Assembly: GCA_944389145.1 (NCBI GenBank)
Contig: CALXLH010000020.1
Span: forward strand, 1 to 64,000
From: an uncultured Spirochaetaceae bacterium
GTDB lineage: Bacteria; Spirochaetota; Spirochaetia; Sphaerochaetales; Sphaerochaetaceae
Reading direction: 5' to 3'
DNA length: 64,000 nucleotides
Part shown: piece after piece, positions 25,210 to 32,573 of the stretch
How positions within the stretch are numbered: the stretch's first letter is position 1
How the letters are laid out: each line of letters starts with the position of its first letter
Notes under the pieces: generated by a model
What the model was told of the DNA's origin: nothing
What the model saw: the letters and a program-made list of their open reading frames with translations, nothing else
The model's database searches: none
Translations under genes and position numbers: made by a program

Positions 25210-25857
25210 ATGATCATAGCAAGAAGGATGACGCGCAATCCGGTTACGGCAACCCCCGATATGTCGGTAGGAGAGGCTTCTGACCTGATGAGGCGTGAGA
25301 AGGTGCATAGGCTTCCTGTTCTGGATAAGAATAAGAACCTCGTCGGCGTCATAACGGAGAAGGATGTGCTTTATGCCTCCCCGTCTCCTGCGACAAGCCT
25401 TTCGATACATGAGATGGCATATCTTCTGTCGAAGCTCAAGGTCAAGGATCTCATGACACGGGATGTCGTGACGATAACGGAGGATACGACGGTAGAGGAG
25501 GCTGCGAGGCTGATGGTTGATCAGGACCTTTCCTGCCTGCCTGTCGTAAATGCCACCGGCAAGCTGGTCGGTATCGTCAGCAAGAGCGATATGTTCCGTA
25601 TACTCCTGGAGCTTTTCGGTGCCCGTCATTACGGGGTCAGGATGTCGTTCCTCGTCGAGGATAAGCCAGGCACGATCGCTAAGATAAGCGCGGCCCTTGC
25701 GGAGAAGGGACTGGATATCGTATCGTTCGGAACGTTCACCGGCACCGATCCTACGAACGCTATCTGCACGATAAAGGTACAGGGCTGCACGAAGGAGTCG
25801 CTCCTTGAGCTGATGAAGCCCTTCGTATCAGAGGTGCTGGATATCAGGGAAGTGTAA
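25210..25857 (+). CDS. CBS-CBS-ACT domain protein (AcuB-like)
   Basis: A 215-residue cytoplasmic sensor protein. CBS domain 1 spans residues ~1-60 (A-R-R-M-T-R-N-P-V-T-A-T-P, H-R-L-P-V-L-D). CBS domain 2 spans ~78-135 (K-D-L-M-T-R-D-V-V-T-I-T, S-C-L-P-V-V-N). A C-terminal ACT domain follows (D-K-P-G-T-I-A-K-I-S-A-A-L-A-E-K-G-L-D-I). CBS pairs bind adenine nucleotides and ACT domains commonly bind amino acids. It sits 52 bases after livF with its own GGAGG. Sensing of branched-chain amino acids is possible but is inference. Confidence 0.85.
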   Translation: MIIARRMTRNPVTATPDMSVGEASDLMRREKVHRLPVLDKNKNLVGVITEKDVLYASPSPATSLSIHEMAYLLSKLKVKDLMTRDVVTITEDTTVEEAARLMVDQDLSCLPVVNATGKLVGIVSKSDMFRILLELFGARHYGVRMSFLVEDKPGTIAKISAALAEKGLDIVSFGTFTGTDPTNAICTIKVQGCTKESLLELMKPFVSEVLDIREV

Positions 25858-25858
25858 G

Positions 25859-27229
25859 TTGGGAAGGAAGAAGACCCGGGCGGCGGATATAAGGCGCCGC
25901 CTTATTGATGATGATAAGGATATCTCCCCGTTCGCCTCGATAAGGCTTGTCGAGAAGAAGGAGGAGAAGAAGAGCATGCCGAAGAAGAGCGTTCCGGCTG
26001 CTCCGCGGAAAAAGCCCTCAGAGATCGTGCAGGGCTATGATCCGTCATCATCATTTGCCGATATCCTGTACTCCTTCGAGCATACCGGCAATCCATATTC
26101 CATGCCTCATCCGACCAAGGGAAAGAGCGGATCCGGCAAGATGGACTTCGGCGCGATCCTCGATAAATGGGAGGGAAAGGACAAGGTTAAGGCCAGGCCT
26201 TCCGGCACTTCCTCCCAGAAGAAGAGCGTATATACCCCGACACGCTCATTCGCGGACATACTCTCAAGCTATGAAGGAGGAGGGAAGCCCGCTGCCCAGC
26301 CGGCCCACCCTGTGAAGAAGGAGAGCCCTCAGGATAAGAAGTCCACGGTGAAGGAGACTCCTGAGCCTCTCCTGTCAGATAATCTCTTCCGCAGTCCCGA
26401 GGAAGGGGAGAGCCTCTCCTCATCCGCCTCATGGTCGATATTCGGAGGGCGCAATGAGAGCTTCGTGCGGCCAGAGAAGGAGGAGAAGAAGGAAGAGGTG
26501 AAGGCCGAGGAGCCTGCTGTCAGGACCGAGGTCAGGAAGAACGCCTATAAGCCTACTAAGTCCTTCGCTGATATCCTCTCAAGCTATGAGGGGAAATCCC
26601 CAAAGAGGGAGGAGGAGAAGCCTGAAGCCATGAAGCCTCAGGCTGCCGTGAGCGAGGAGAAGCCCCTTTCCGATAACCTCTTCAAGACCCCTGAGGATGG
26701 GGAGAAGCGCGCAGAGGGTGTCGCCTGGTCCGTCTTCGGCGGCAATGAGGGCTTCGTCCGTCCGAAGAAGGAGGCAGAGCCTGCATCGGCTGGGAATAGG
26801 AAGGAAGAGCGTCCTGCCTATGAGCCATCCTCGTCATTCGGCACCATACTGGAGCGCTATGCGTCAGTTCCGAAGGAAAAGACCTTCGAGGAGTATATGA
26901 AGGAGAAGGGCGATGAGGAGAGGAAGAAGGAGAGCCTCACGATATCGAAGCTGCGCGCAATGCCTCCTCAGAGTACTCTCGACCTCCATGGATATACAGC
27001 CAGGGAAGCGGAGGATGCCGTAAGGTCATTCCTCTCCGAGTGCCGTGACAATAAGATAAGGAAGGTCTCGATAATAACAGGAAAAGGACTCCATAGCGAG
27101 GATGGAGTCGGTGTATTGAGATCGACTGTACAGACAGTCCTTGATGAATCAGGCTTAGTGAGCGAGAAGGCAAACGCACCTGTTTCCGCAGGCGGTTCAG
27201 GAGCGCTCTGGATCATACTAAAGGCCTAG
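25859..27229 (+). CDS. Smr-domain protein with a long repeat-bearing disordered region
   Basis: A 456-residue protein starting at TTG directly after the previous stop (AGGGAAG upstream). Residues 1-365 are charged and proline/lysine/glutamate-rich, so probably disordered. They contain five copies of an F-x-x-I-L motif (66-70, 97-101, 131-135, 236-240, 327-331), four preceded by Y-x-P and followed by S-Y-E-like residues, plus two longer repeats S-D-N-L-F...W-S-x-F-G-G...F-V-R-P (173-205 and 271-302). The C-terminal ~90 residues are an Smr domain with L-D-L-H-G-Y-T (374-380) and I-I-T-G-K-G-L-H-S. Smr domains are endonucleases linked to ribosome rescue or repair. Confidence 0.88.
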   Translation: MGRKKTRAADIRRRLIDDDKDISPFASIRLVEKKEEKKSMPKKSVPAAPRKKPSEIVQGYDPSSSFADILYSFEHTGNPYSMPHPTKGKSGSGKMDFGAILDKWEGKDKVKARPSGTSSQKKSVYTPTRSFADILSSYEGGGKPAAQPAHPVKKESPQDKKSTVKETPEPLLSDNLFRSPEEGESLSSSASWSIFGGRNESFVRPEKEEKKEEVKAEEPAVRTEVRKNAYKPTKSFADILSSYEGKSPKREEEKPEAMKPQAAVSEEKPLSDNLFKTPEDGEKRAEGVAWSVFGGNEGFVRPKKEAEPASAGNRKEERPAYEPSSSFGTILERYASVPKEKTFEEYMKEKGDEERKKESLTISKLRAMPPQSTLDLHGYTAREAEDAVRSFLSECRDNKIRKVSIITGKGLHSEDGVGVLRSTVQTVLDESGLVSEKANAPVSAGGSGALWIILKA

Positions 27230-27444
27230 CGCTCGCGGTAGACGATCCTTCCTTTCGTGAGATCATACGGAGAGAGCTCTACCTTCACCGTGTCACCAGG
27301 GACGATCCTGATATAATGCTTCCTCATCTTGCCAGAGAGATGTGCGAGAATGACGAGCTTGTTGGTAAGCTCGACGCGGAACATCGTGTTAGGGAGGGCT
27401 TCCTTTACGACTCCCTCTACCTCGATTGCTTCTTCCTTTGCCAT
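27226..27444 (-). CDS. infA: Translation initiation factor IF-1
   Basis: A 72-residue S1/OB-fold factor that binds the ribosomal A site during initiation. [19 protein letters not shown] and the end [10 protein letters not shown] are typical. It has its own promoter and Shine-Dalgarno (TAGGAG), so it is not part of a ribosomal protein operon here. Its stop overlaps that of the Smr gene by 4 bases. Confidence 0.97.
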   Translation of the reverse strand: MAKEEAIEVEGVVKEALPNTMFRVELTNKLVILAHLSGKMRKHYIRIVPGDTVKVELSPYDLTKGRIVYRER

Positions 27445-27468
27445 TGTGTCTCCTATAAAACCTTGAAC

Positions 27469-27497
27469 AGTCTATATATGCGGCCTCAATCTGTCAA
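27469..27497 (-). promoter_or_regulatory. Promoter of infA
   Basis: On the minus strand, TTGACA (27497-27492) followed by TAGACT (27474-27469, 17-nt spacer) or TATAGA (27476-27471, 15 nt). The leader is about 20 nt with GGAG. Confidence 0.65.
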
Positions 27498-27584
27498 TTA
27501 TTCGCATTCTTGGACTGTCTAAATCATGCTCCCTTGTTGATTCTTCCCTCGCTTTGAGTCATGCTTTTCTCTGTCGGAGGGTAT

Positions 27585-29090
27585 ATGGGAGCATTAGAAG
27601 AGTATCTATCAAGTGGAGCGAGGATCACTCCCGAGATGTGCATGTATGTCTCATCGCTGGAGCTTGTGAGCCGCGTGTCACCGTCGATCGCAGGCCGTAT
27701 CGTCAGGGAACTCAGGGATCAGAGGACCCATCTGAAGCTGATCGCGAGCGAGAACTTCTCATCGCTGTCTACGCAGGCGGCTATGGGCAATCTCCTTACG
27801 GATAAGTATTCTGAGGGCTTTCCTCATCATAGGTTCTATGCCGGATGCGATAACGTCGATGCCGTCGAGGACGAGGCCATAGAGAGCGCCAAGAGGCTAT
27901 TCGGCGCGGAACACGCCTATGTCCAGCCCCATTCCGGCGCTGATGCCAACCTCTGCGCATATTGGGCGATACTGAATGCCCGCATAGAGGTACCGGCACT
28001 TGAGGAGATCGGCATAACGAATCCCTCTGCGATGACGAGGGAGGACTGGAACAGGCTCCGCGAGACCCTTCATAACCAGCGTCTTCTGGGCCTTGATTAC
28101 TATTCTGGAGGCCATCTTACGCATGGTTACAGGCAGAATATATCTGCGCAGATGTTCGATGCGTACTCCTATTCCGTGGACGAGAAGACGGGACTTCTTG
28201 ACTATGGTGAGATCGAGCGCCTTGCAAGGGAGATAAGGCCTCTGATACTCCTTGCTGGCTACTCAGCGTATCCGAGGAAGATCGATTTCCACCGCATGGC
28301 TGACATAGCCCATGCTGTCGGAGCAGTCTTCATGGTCGATATGGCTCATTTCGCAGGCCTTGTAGCGGGAAAGGTATTCACAGGCGACTATGATCCCGTA
28401 AGGTGGGCAGACGTGGTGACGACCACGACGCATAAGACGCTCCGAGGCCCTCGCGGCGGCATGATCCTCTGCAAATCTGAGTTCGCGGAGTCTGTGGATA
28501 AGGGCTGTCCTCTGGTTATCGGCGGACCGCTTCCGCATGTCATGGCGGCGAAGGCCGTAGCTTTCAGGGAAGCTGAGTCAGAGGATTTCAAGGCATATGC
28601 CGCGCGTATCGTGGAGAATGCACGCACGCTTGCCTCTGCCTGCATGAAGGAGGGCATACGCGTGGCTACCGATGGTACCGATAACCATCTGATGCTTCTT
28701 GATGTGCGTTCCTTCGGCCTCAATGGCCGCCAGGCCGAGAGCCTGATGAGGGAGGCCGGCATAACCCTTAACCGCAATGCGCTTCCGTTCGATCCCAACG
28801 GTCCTTGGTATACCTCCGGCCTGAGGATCGGCACGCCTGCCGTGACGACGCTGGGAATGGGTGAGAAGGAGATGGAGGAGATCGCCGCGATAATCGCCTT
28901 GGTGCTGAAGAACGCAAGGCCTAAGATCATAGCCAAGGGAGAGAAGGCTGGCGAGATCTCCAGGAACAGGGCGGAGGCACCGGAAGCCGTGATGGATGAG
29001 GCAAGACGCCGTGTCCAGGCCCTCCTCGATGCCTTCATGCTCTATCCTGAGCTGGACCTGCCATTCCTTGAAAGGGAATTCCCACTCTGA
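27585..29090 (+). CDS. glyA: Serine hydroxymethyltransferase, long form
   Basis: PLP enzyme that converts serine and tetrahydrofolate to glycine and methylene-THF. The start at 27585 follows GGAGGG; an upstream ATG at 27561 is less likely. The PLP lysine is K284 in T-T-T-T-H-K-T-L-R-G-P-R-G-G, and L-I-A-S-E-N-F is at ~52-58. Length is 501 against ~415 for the E. coli enzyme. The extra length is an N-terminal extension and an insertion of ~45 residues after Q-P-H-S-G-A-D-A-N. Similar long forms are known in treponemes and chlamydiae. A terminator follows. Confidence 0.95.
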   Translation: MGALEEYLSSGARITPEMCMYVSSLELVSRVSPSIAGRIVRELRDQRTHLKLIASENFSSLSTQAAMGNLLTDKYSEGFPHHRFYAGCDNVDAVEDEAIESAKRLFGAEHAYVQPHSGADANLCAYWAILNARIEVPALEEIGITNPSAMTREDWNRLRETLHNQRLLGLDYYSGGHLTHGYRQNISAQMFDAYSYSVDEKTGLLDYGEIERLAREIRPLILLAGYSAYPRKIDFHRMADIAHAVGAVFMVDMAHFAGLVAGKVFTGDYDPVRWADVVTTTTHKTLRGPRGGMILCKSEFAESVDKGCPLVIGGPLPHVMAAKAVAFREAESEDFKAYAARIVENARTLASACMKEGIRVATDGTDNHLMLLDVRSFGLNGRQAESLMREAGITLNRNALPFDPNGPWYTSGLRIGTPAVTTLGMGEKEMEEIAAIIALVLKNARPKIIAKGEKAGEISRNRAEAPEAVMDEARRRVQALLDAFMLYPELDLPFLEREFPL

Positions 29091-29097
29091 TAGCAGG

Positions 29098-29121
29098 GGC
29101 GTGGTTATAGTGCCACGCCCA
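29098..29121 (+). terminator. Terminator of glyA
   Basis: GGGCGTGG (29098-29105) pairs with CCACGCCC (29114-29121) with an 8-nt loop, followed by ATTGCCTTG. Confidence 0.65.
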
Positions 29122-29194
29122 TTGCCTTGTCCGTTATCAGCAAGATATGCAGGGTTTTCTCCTGTGGGAAATCGTAGTTATCTTGCCGATAGTA

Positions 29195-29209
29195 AGGTAT
29201 ACTGTACCT
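29195..29209 (+). promoter_or_regulatory. Palindrome over the Fic gene -10 region
   Basis: AGGTA-N5-TACCT, which contains the -10-like TATACT, lies 12 bases before the Fic start codon. Because the Fic protein has an N-terminal helix-turn-helix, this is a candidate autoregulatory operator. Confidence 0.4.
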
Positions 29210-29221
29210 AAGAGGTATCCT

Positions 29222-30112
29222 ATGGAATATGCGTCGGTTCAGGAGATCGCCAGGAAATGGGGGATGTCAGAGCGGTCAGTACGGAATTACTGTGCCCGTG
29301 GGCGGATCACCGGGGCGTTCATGACCGGTAAGACCTGGAGTATCCCATGCGATGCGGTAAAGCCTGCCCGTAAGCCTAGGGACAGGAAGGCAGCCTCCTC
29401 TCTTCTTGAGAGGTTGAAGGCTGAGCGTGAATCCGGGTTTAATGGCGGCATATATCATAGGATCCAGATCGATCTGACATATAATTCGAACCATATCGAG
29501 GGAAGCAGGCTTTCCCATGATCAGACTAGGTACATCTTCGAGACCCATTCAGTCGGACTGGGGGATGGGGCTGTGGATGTCGATGATATCGTGGAGACGG
29601 TCAATCATTTCCGATGCATCGATATGGTCATAGATAAGGCGATGCAGCCGCTTTCAGAGGCGATGATCAAACGCCTGCATCTGATGCTCAAGTCCGGTAC
29701 CAGCGACAGCCGCAGGTCATGGTTTACCGTAGGGGATTATAAGAAGATCCCGAATGAGGTCGGAGGAAGGGAGACTACGCCTCCTGGCCAGACAGCATCG
29801 GAGATGCGAGGATTGCTGCGGGATTATAATCAGGCTTCTCTACATACCTTCGATGATCTGCTTGATTTCCATGTGCGTTTTGAGCGTATACATCCATTCC
29901 AGGATGGGAATGGGAGGGTTGGCCGTCTCATTCTCTTCAAGGAATGTCTACGTAATGGAATAGTTCCGTTCATCATAACCGATGAGCTGAAGCTGTTTTA
30001 CTACCGGGGTCTGCAGATGTGGGACACGGAGAGAGGCTACCTTCGTGATACCTGTCTTACGGCGCAGGATCAGATGAAGGTAGTCCTCGATTATTTCCAG
30101 GTACCTTATTGA
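29222..30112 (+). CDS. Fic family protein with N-terminal helix-turn-helix
   Basis: A 296-residue protein that probably transfers AMP to a target hydroxyl. Residues ~5-42 are a MerR/excisionase-like helix-turn-helix ([16 protein letters not shown]). The Fic core is [12 protein letters not shown] (224-235), complete including the catalytic histidine. The N-terminal inhibitory helix S-x-x-x-E-G is at 89-94, placing it in the self-inhibited class II. The start is set by AGAGG at suitable spacing; the frame extends to 29147. No antitoxin gene is adjacent. The macrodomain gene converges on it with a 7-base overlap. Confidence 0.9.
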   Translation: MEYASVQEIARKWGMSERSVRNYCARGRITGAFMTGKTWSIPCDAVKPARKPRDRKAASSLLERLKAERESGFNGGIYHRIQIDLTYNSNHIEGSRLSHDQTRYIFETHSVGLGDGAVDVDDIVETVNHFRCIDMVIDKAMQPLSEAMIKRLHLMLKSGTSDSRRSWFTVGDYKKIPNEVGGRETTPPGQTASEMRGLLRDYNQASLHTFDDLLDFHVRFERIHPFQDGNGRVGRLILFKECLRNGIVPFIITDELKLFYYRGLQMWDTERGYLRDTCLTAQDQMKVVLDYFQVPY

Positions 30113-30594
30113 TCAGATGCTATCCTCATCGCCATCTCATAATCGCCCTGGCTGTAGCAGCAGAGGGTCGTCTCAAGGTCATCTGCCTTGTTAAGCTCCT
30201 CAAGGGCTATCCTTATCGCATCGGCTTTGGGGTAGCCGTATACGCCGGCGCTGATGAGCGGAAAGGCAATGGTCCTGATGCCATGCTCCCGAGCTATCTC
30301 AAGCGACCTGCGGTAGCAGCTTCTGAGGAGGCCTTCCTCGCCATGGCCGCCGCCGCGCCAGACAGGTCCTGGGGTATGGATCACGTATCGTGATGGAAGA
30401 TCATATCCTTTCGTGATCTTCGCGTCGCCTGTCCGGCATCCTCCAAGCGTCCTGCATTCCTCCAGGAGCCTCTGTCCCGCGGCCCTGTGTATCGCGCCAT
30501 CGACACCGCCGCCACCAAGAAGCGAGCAGTTCGCCGCGTTTACTATCGCATCGACATCAAGCGTCGTGATGTCTCCTTTGATGATCCTGACCAT
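30106..30594 (-). CDS. Macrodomain protein (O-acetyl-ADP-ribose deacetylase type)
   Basis: A 162-residue single macrodomain protein that hydrolyses ADP-ribose esters. The ADP-ribose-binding features are complete: G-D-I-T near residue 7, [19 protein letters not shown] and [11 protein letters not shown]. This matches the MacroD/YmdB group. TAGAAT ends 6 nt before the ATG and no Shine-Dalgarno sequence is visible. It is convergent with the Fic gene, so co-regulation is not implied. Confidence 0.93.
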   Translation of the reverse strand: MVRIIKGDITTLDVDAIVNAANCSLLGGGGVDGAIHRAAGQRLLEECRTLGGCRTGDAKITKGYDLPSRYVIHTPGPVWRGGGHGEEGLLRSCYRRSLEIAREHGIRTIAFPLISAGVYGYPKADAIRIALEELNKADDLETTLCCYSQGDYEMAMRIASDQ

Positions 30595-30600
30595 GATCGT

Positions 30601-30629
30601 ATTCTAGCCCATGCAGAAGCATATCGCAC
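30601..30629 (-). promoter_or_regulatory. Promoter of the macrodomain gene
   Basis: On the minus strand, TAGAAT (30606-30601) with a weak -35 GTGCGA (30629-30624, 17-nt spacer). The start codon lies 6 nt after the -10 hexamer. Confidence 0.4.
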
Positions 30630-30672
30630 CCCATTTCCATATGTGGTAGTATCGATAGGAGTAGGAGGAGCC

Positions 30673-31446
30673 ATGACAGCTATCGTCATAATCACTGCAT
30701 TCATTGCCACGATACTCGGATCTATCAGCGGAATAGGGGGCGGCGTGATAATCAAGCCCGTGATGGATGCCATCTGCCCGTTTTCCGCATCCACGATCAG
30801 CTTCCTGTCTGGAACCACGGTCCTCACCATGACGATAGTCTCGCTTCTCAGGAGCCGTGGAGGCGAGGTGAGGATAGACAGGAGGGGTACGTTCCTTGCC
30901 ATCGGCGGAGCGGCGGGGGGCCTTGTCGGCAAGCTCATTTTCTCCTATGTCTCATCAGGGGCATCCGATCCATCGTTCGTGTCGCTCGTGCAGAACATCG
31001 TGATGGTGGTACTTACCGTGACGGTCTTCTTCTATGTGCGCTACAAGGCGCGCATCCGCACGCTCTCCGTGACGAATCCCGCCCTCTCATCATTCCTTGG
31101 CTTCCTCCTGGGTATGCTCTCATCGTTCCTTGGAATCGGTGGAGGCCCGATAAACATCATGCTGCTCTCATATTTCTTCAGCATGGATAGCAAGAGCGCG
31201 GCACTTACCTCGCTATATATAATATTCTTCTCTCAGGCTGTCTCCTTCATCAGTACCGCGATCGAGGGCTTCCCTCCGTTCGAACCGCTGATGCTGGTGC
31301 CGATGATGGCCGCTGCTGTCCTTGGCGCCACGATAGGACGCAGCGTGTCGCGCCGCCTCTCCGGACATGGGGTCGATGTGCTTTTCCAGTGTATGCTGGT
31401 GATCATAACGCTTATATCGATATATAACTGCATACGCTTTGCCTGA
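30673..31446 (+). CDS. TauE/SafE family membrane permease
   Basis: A 257-residue membrane protein with about eight helices in two homologous halves. Each half opens with the family motif: G-S-I-S-G-I-G-G-G-V-I-I-K-P near residue 16 and L-G-I-G-G-G-P-I-N-I in the middle. The family exports or imports sulphite, sulphoacetate or other organic anions; the substrate is unknown. The frame runs back to 30487, but the ATG at 30673 follows GGAGGAG and starts the first helix. Confidence 0.88.
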   Translation: MTAIVIITAFIATILGSISGIGGGVIIKPVMDAICPFSASTISFLSGTTVLTMTIVSLLRSRGGEVRIDRRGTFLAIGGAAGGLVGKLIFSYVSSGASDPSFVSLVQNIVMVVLTVTVFFYVRYKARIRTLSVTNPALSSFLGFLLGMLSSFLGIGGGPINIMLLSYFFSMDSKSAALTSLYIIFFSQAVSFISTAIEGFPPFEPLMLVPMMAAAVLGATIGRSVSRRLSGHGVDVLFQCMLVIITLISIYNCIRFA

Positions 31447-31520
31447 TTGCGGCTGGCGCGGCGGTTTGAAGTTGCGGTATCGTTAATCGTCGGTTACCCT
31501 TCTATCAAAAGGAGATTCCT

Positions 31521-32525
31521 ATGAAGAAACTAACCGCATTCGTGCTTGTGGCGATCATCGCCGTATCGTCGATATTCGCTGCTGAGTCAGTGAATGCCTA
31601 CACGACGCTTGAGGAACCGCTTGCCGCGGCACTGTTCGCCCGCTTTGAGGAAGAGACCGGCATAAAGGTCAATTTCGTGCGTCTCTCAGGAGGAGAGGCA
31701 GTGGCGAGACTTGAGGCTGAGGCTTCCAATCCGCAGGCATCGATCTGGGTCGGAGGCGTAGGCCTTGATCATATCACTGCAAAGGGCAAGGGCCTTACCG
31801 AGCCATATGTAAGCCGTTATTCCAAGAACACTCCTGCGCAGTACCGCGATCCTGATAACTACTGGATCGGACTCTATGTAGGACCGCTTACGTTCGTGAC
31901 TAACCTTGACAGGGCGGAGGAGCTCGGCCTTGACGTGCCTCATTCATGGGCGGATCTTCTCAAGCCGGAGTACAAGGGGTATATAAGGATGGCGAATCCT
32001 AATTCATCCGGAACTGCCTATAATGTCCTGACGACGATGTGCTATGTCCTTGGATCTGAGGATGCGATGATGGAGTATATGACAGAGCTGGATAAGAATA
32101 TCGACCAGTATACGCGCTCAGGCTCTGCTCCTGGCAAGAGCGTCGGGACAGGTGAGATCCCAATAGCCATCGGCTATGCGCATGATCAGGTCAAGCTCAA
32201 GGAAGCCGGTGCGAACATTGAGATAACTGCTCCTGAGGAAGGAACGGGCTTCGAGCTCGCTTCCATGTCCCTCGTGAAGGGAGGCCCTGATCCTGTGAAT
32301 GCCAAGAAGCTCTATGACTGGGTGATCTCAGATCCTGATGCCCAGCAGATCTTTACGGAATGGTATGTCGTACTCGTAGCCAATGGCGCGCCTAAGCATC
32401 CTGATGCGCTTTCTATCGATCAGATCAAGACTGTCAACCAGGATTTTGCCTGGGATGGAGACCCTGAGACAAAGAGCCGCCTCCTTGACCGCTGGACAAG
32501 TGAGATTGGAAACAAGCGCGGCTGA
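31521..32525 (+). CDS. Iron-type ABC transporter, substrate-binding protein
   Basis: A 334-residue periplasmic protein with signal peptide M-K-K-L-T-A-F-V-L-V-A-I-I-A-V-S-S-I-F-A and cleavage near A-A-E. The mature part is a type 2 binding protein of the FbpA/AfuA/FutA group: V-N-A-Y-T-T-L-E-E-P, then E-T-G-I-K-V-N-F-V-R-L-S-G-G-E and A-S-I-W-V-G-G. Ferric iron is the usual ligand, but thiamine, 2-aminoethylphosphonate and other anions occur in this group. It leads an operon with the permease and ATPase; a hairpin separates it from the permease. Confidence 0.86.
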   Translation: MKKLTAFVLVAIIAVSSIFAAESVNAYTTLEEPLAAALFARFEEETGIKVNFVRLSGGEAVARLEAEASNPQASIWVGGVGLDHITAKGKGLTEPYVSRYSKNTPAQYRDPDNYWIGLYVGPLTFVTNLDRAEELGLDVPHSWADLLKPEYKGYIRMANPNSSGTAYNVLTTMCYVLGSEDAMMEYMTELDKNIDQYTRSGSAPGKSVGTGEIPIAIGYAHDQVKLKEAGANIEITAPEEGTGFELASMSLVKGGPDPVNAKKLYDWVISDPDAQQIFTEWYVVLVANGAPKHPDALSIDQIKTVNQDFAWDGDPETKSRLLDRWTSEIGNKRG

Positions 32526-32535
32526 TCGCCTCCTA

Positions 32536-32557
32536 CCTGCCTCCAGCCGGAGGCAGG
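32536..32557 (+). terminator. Hairpin between binding-protein and permease genes
   Basis: CCTGCCTCC (32536-32544) pairs with GGAGGCAGG (32549-32557), followed by CATTTAT. It probably reduces readthrough into the permease gene, as at 21733. Confidence 0.65.
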
Positions 32558-32573
32558 CATTTATGGATAAGAG

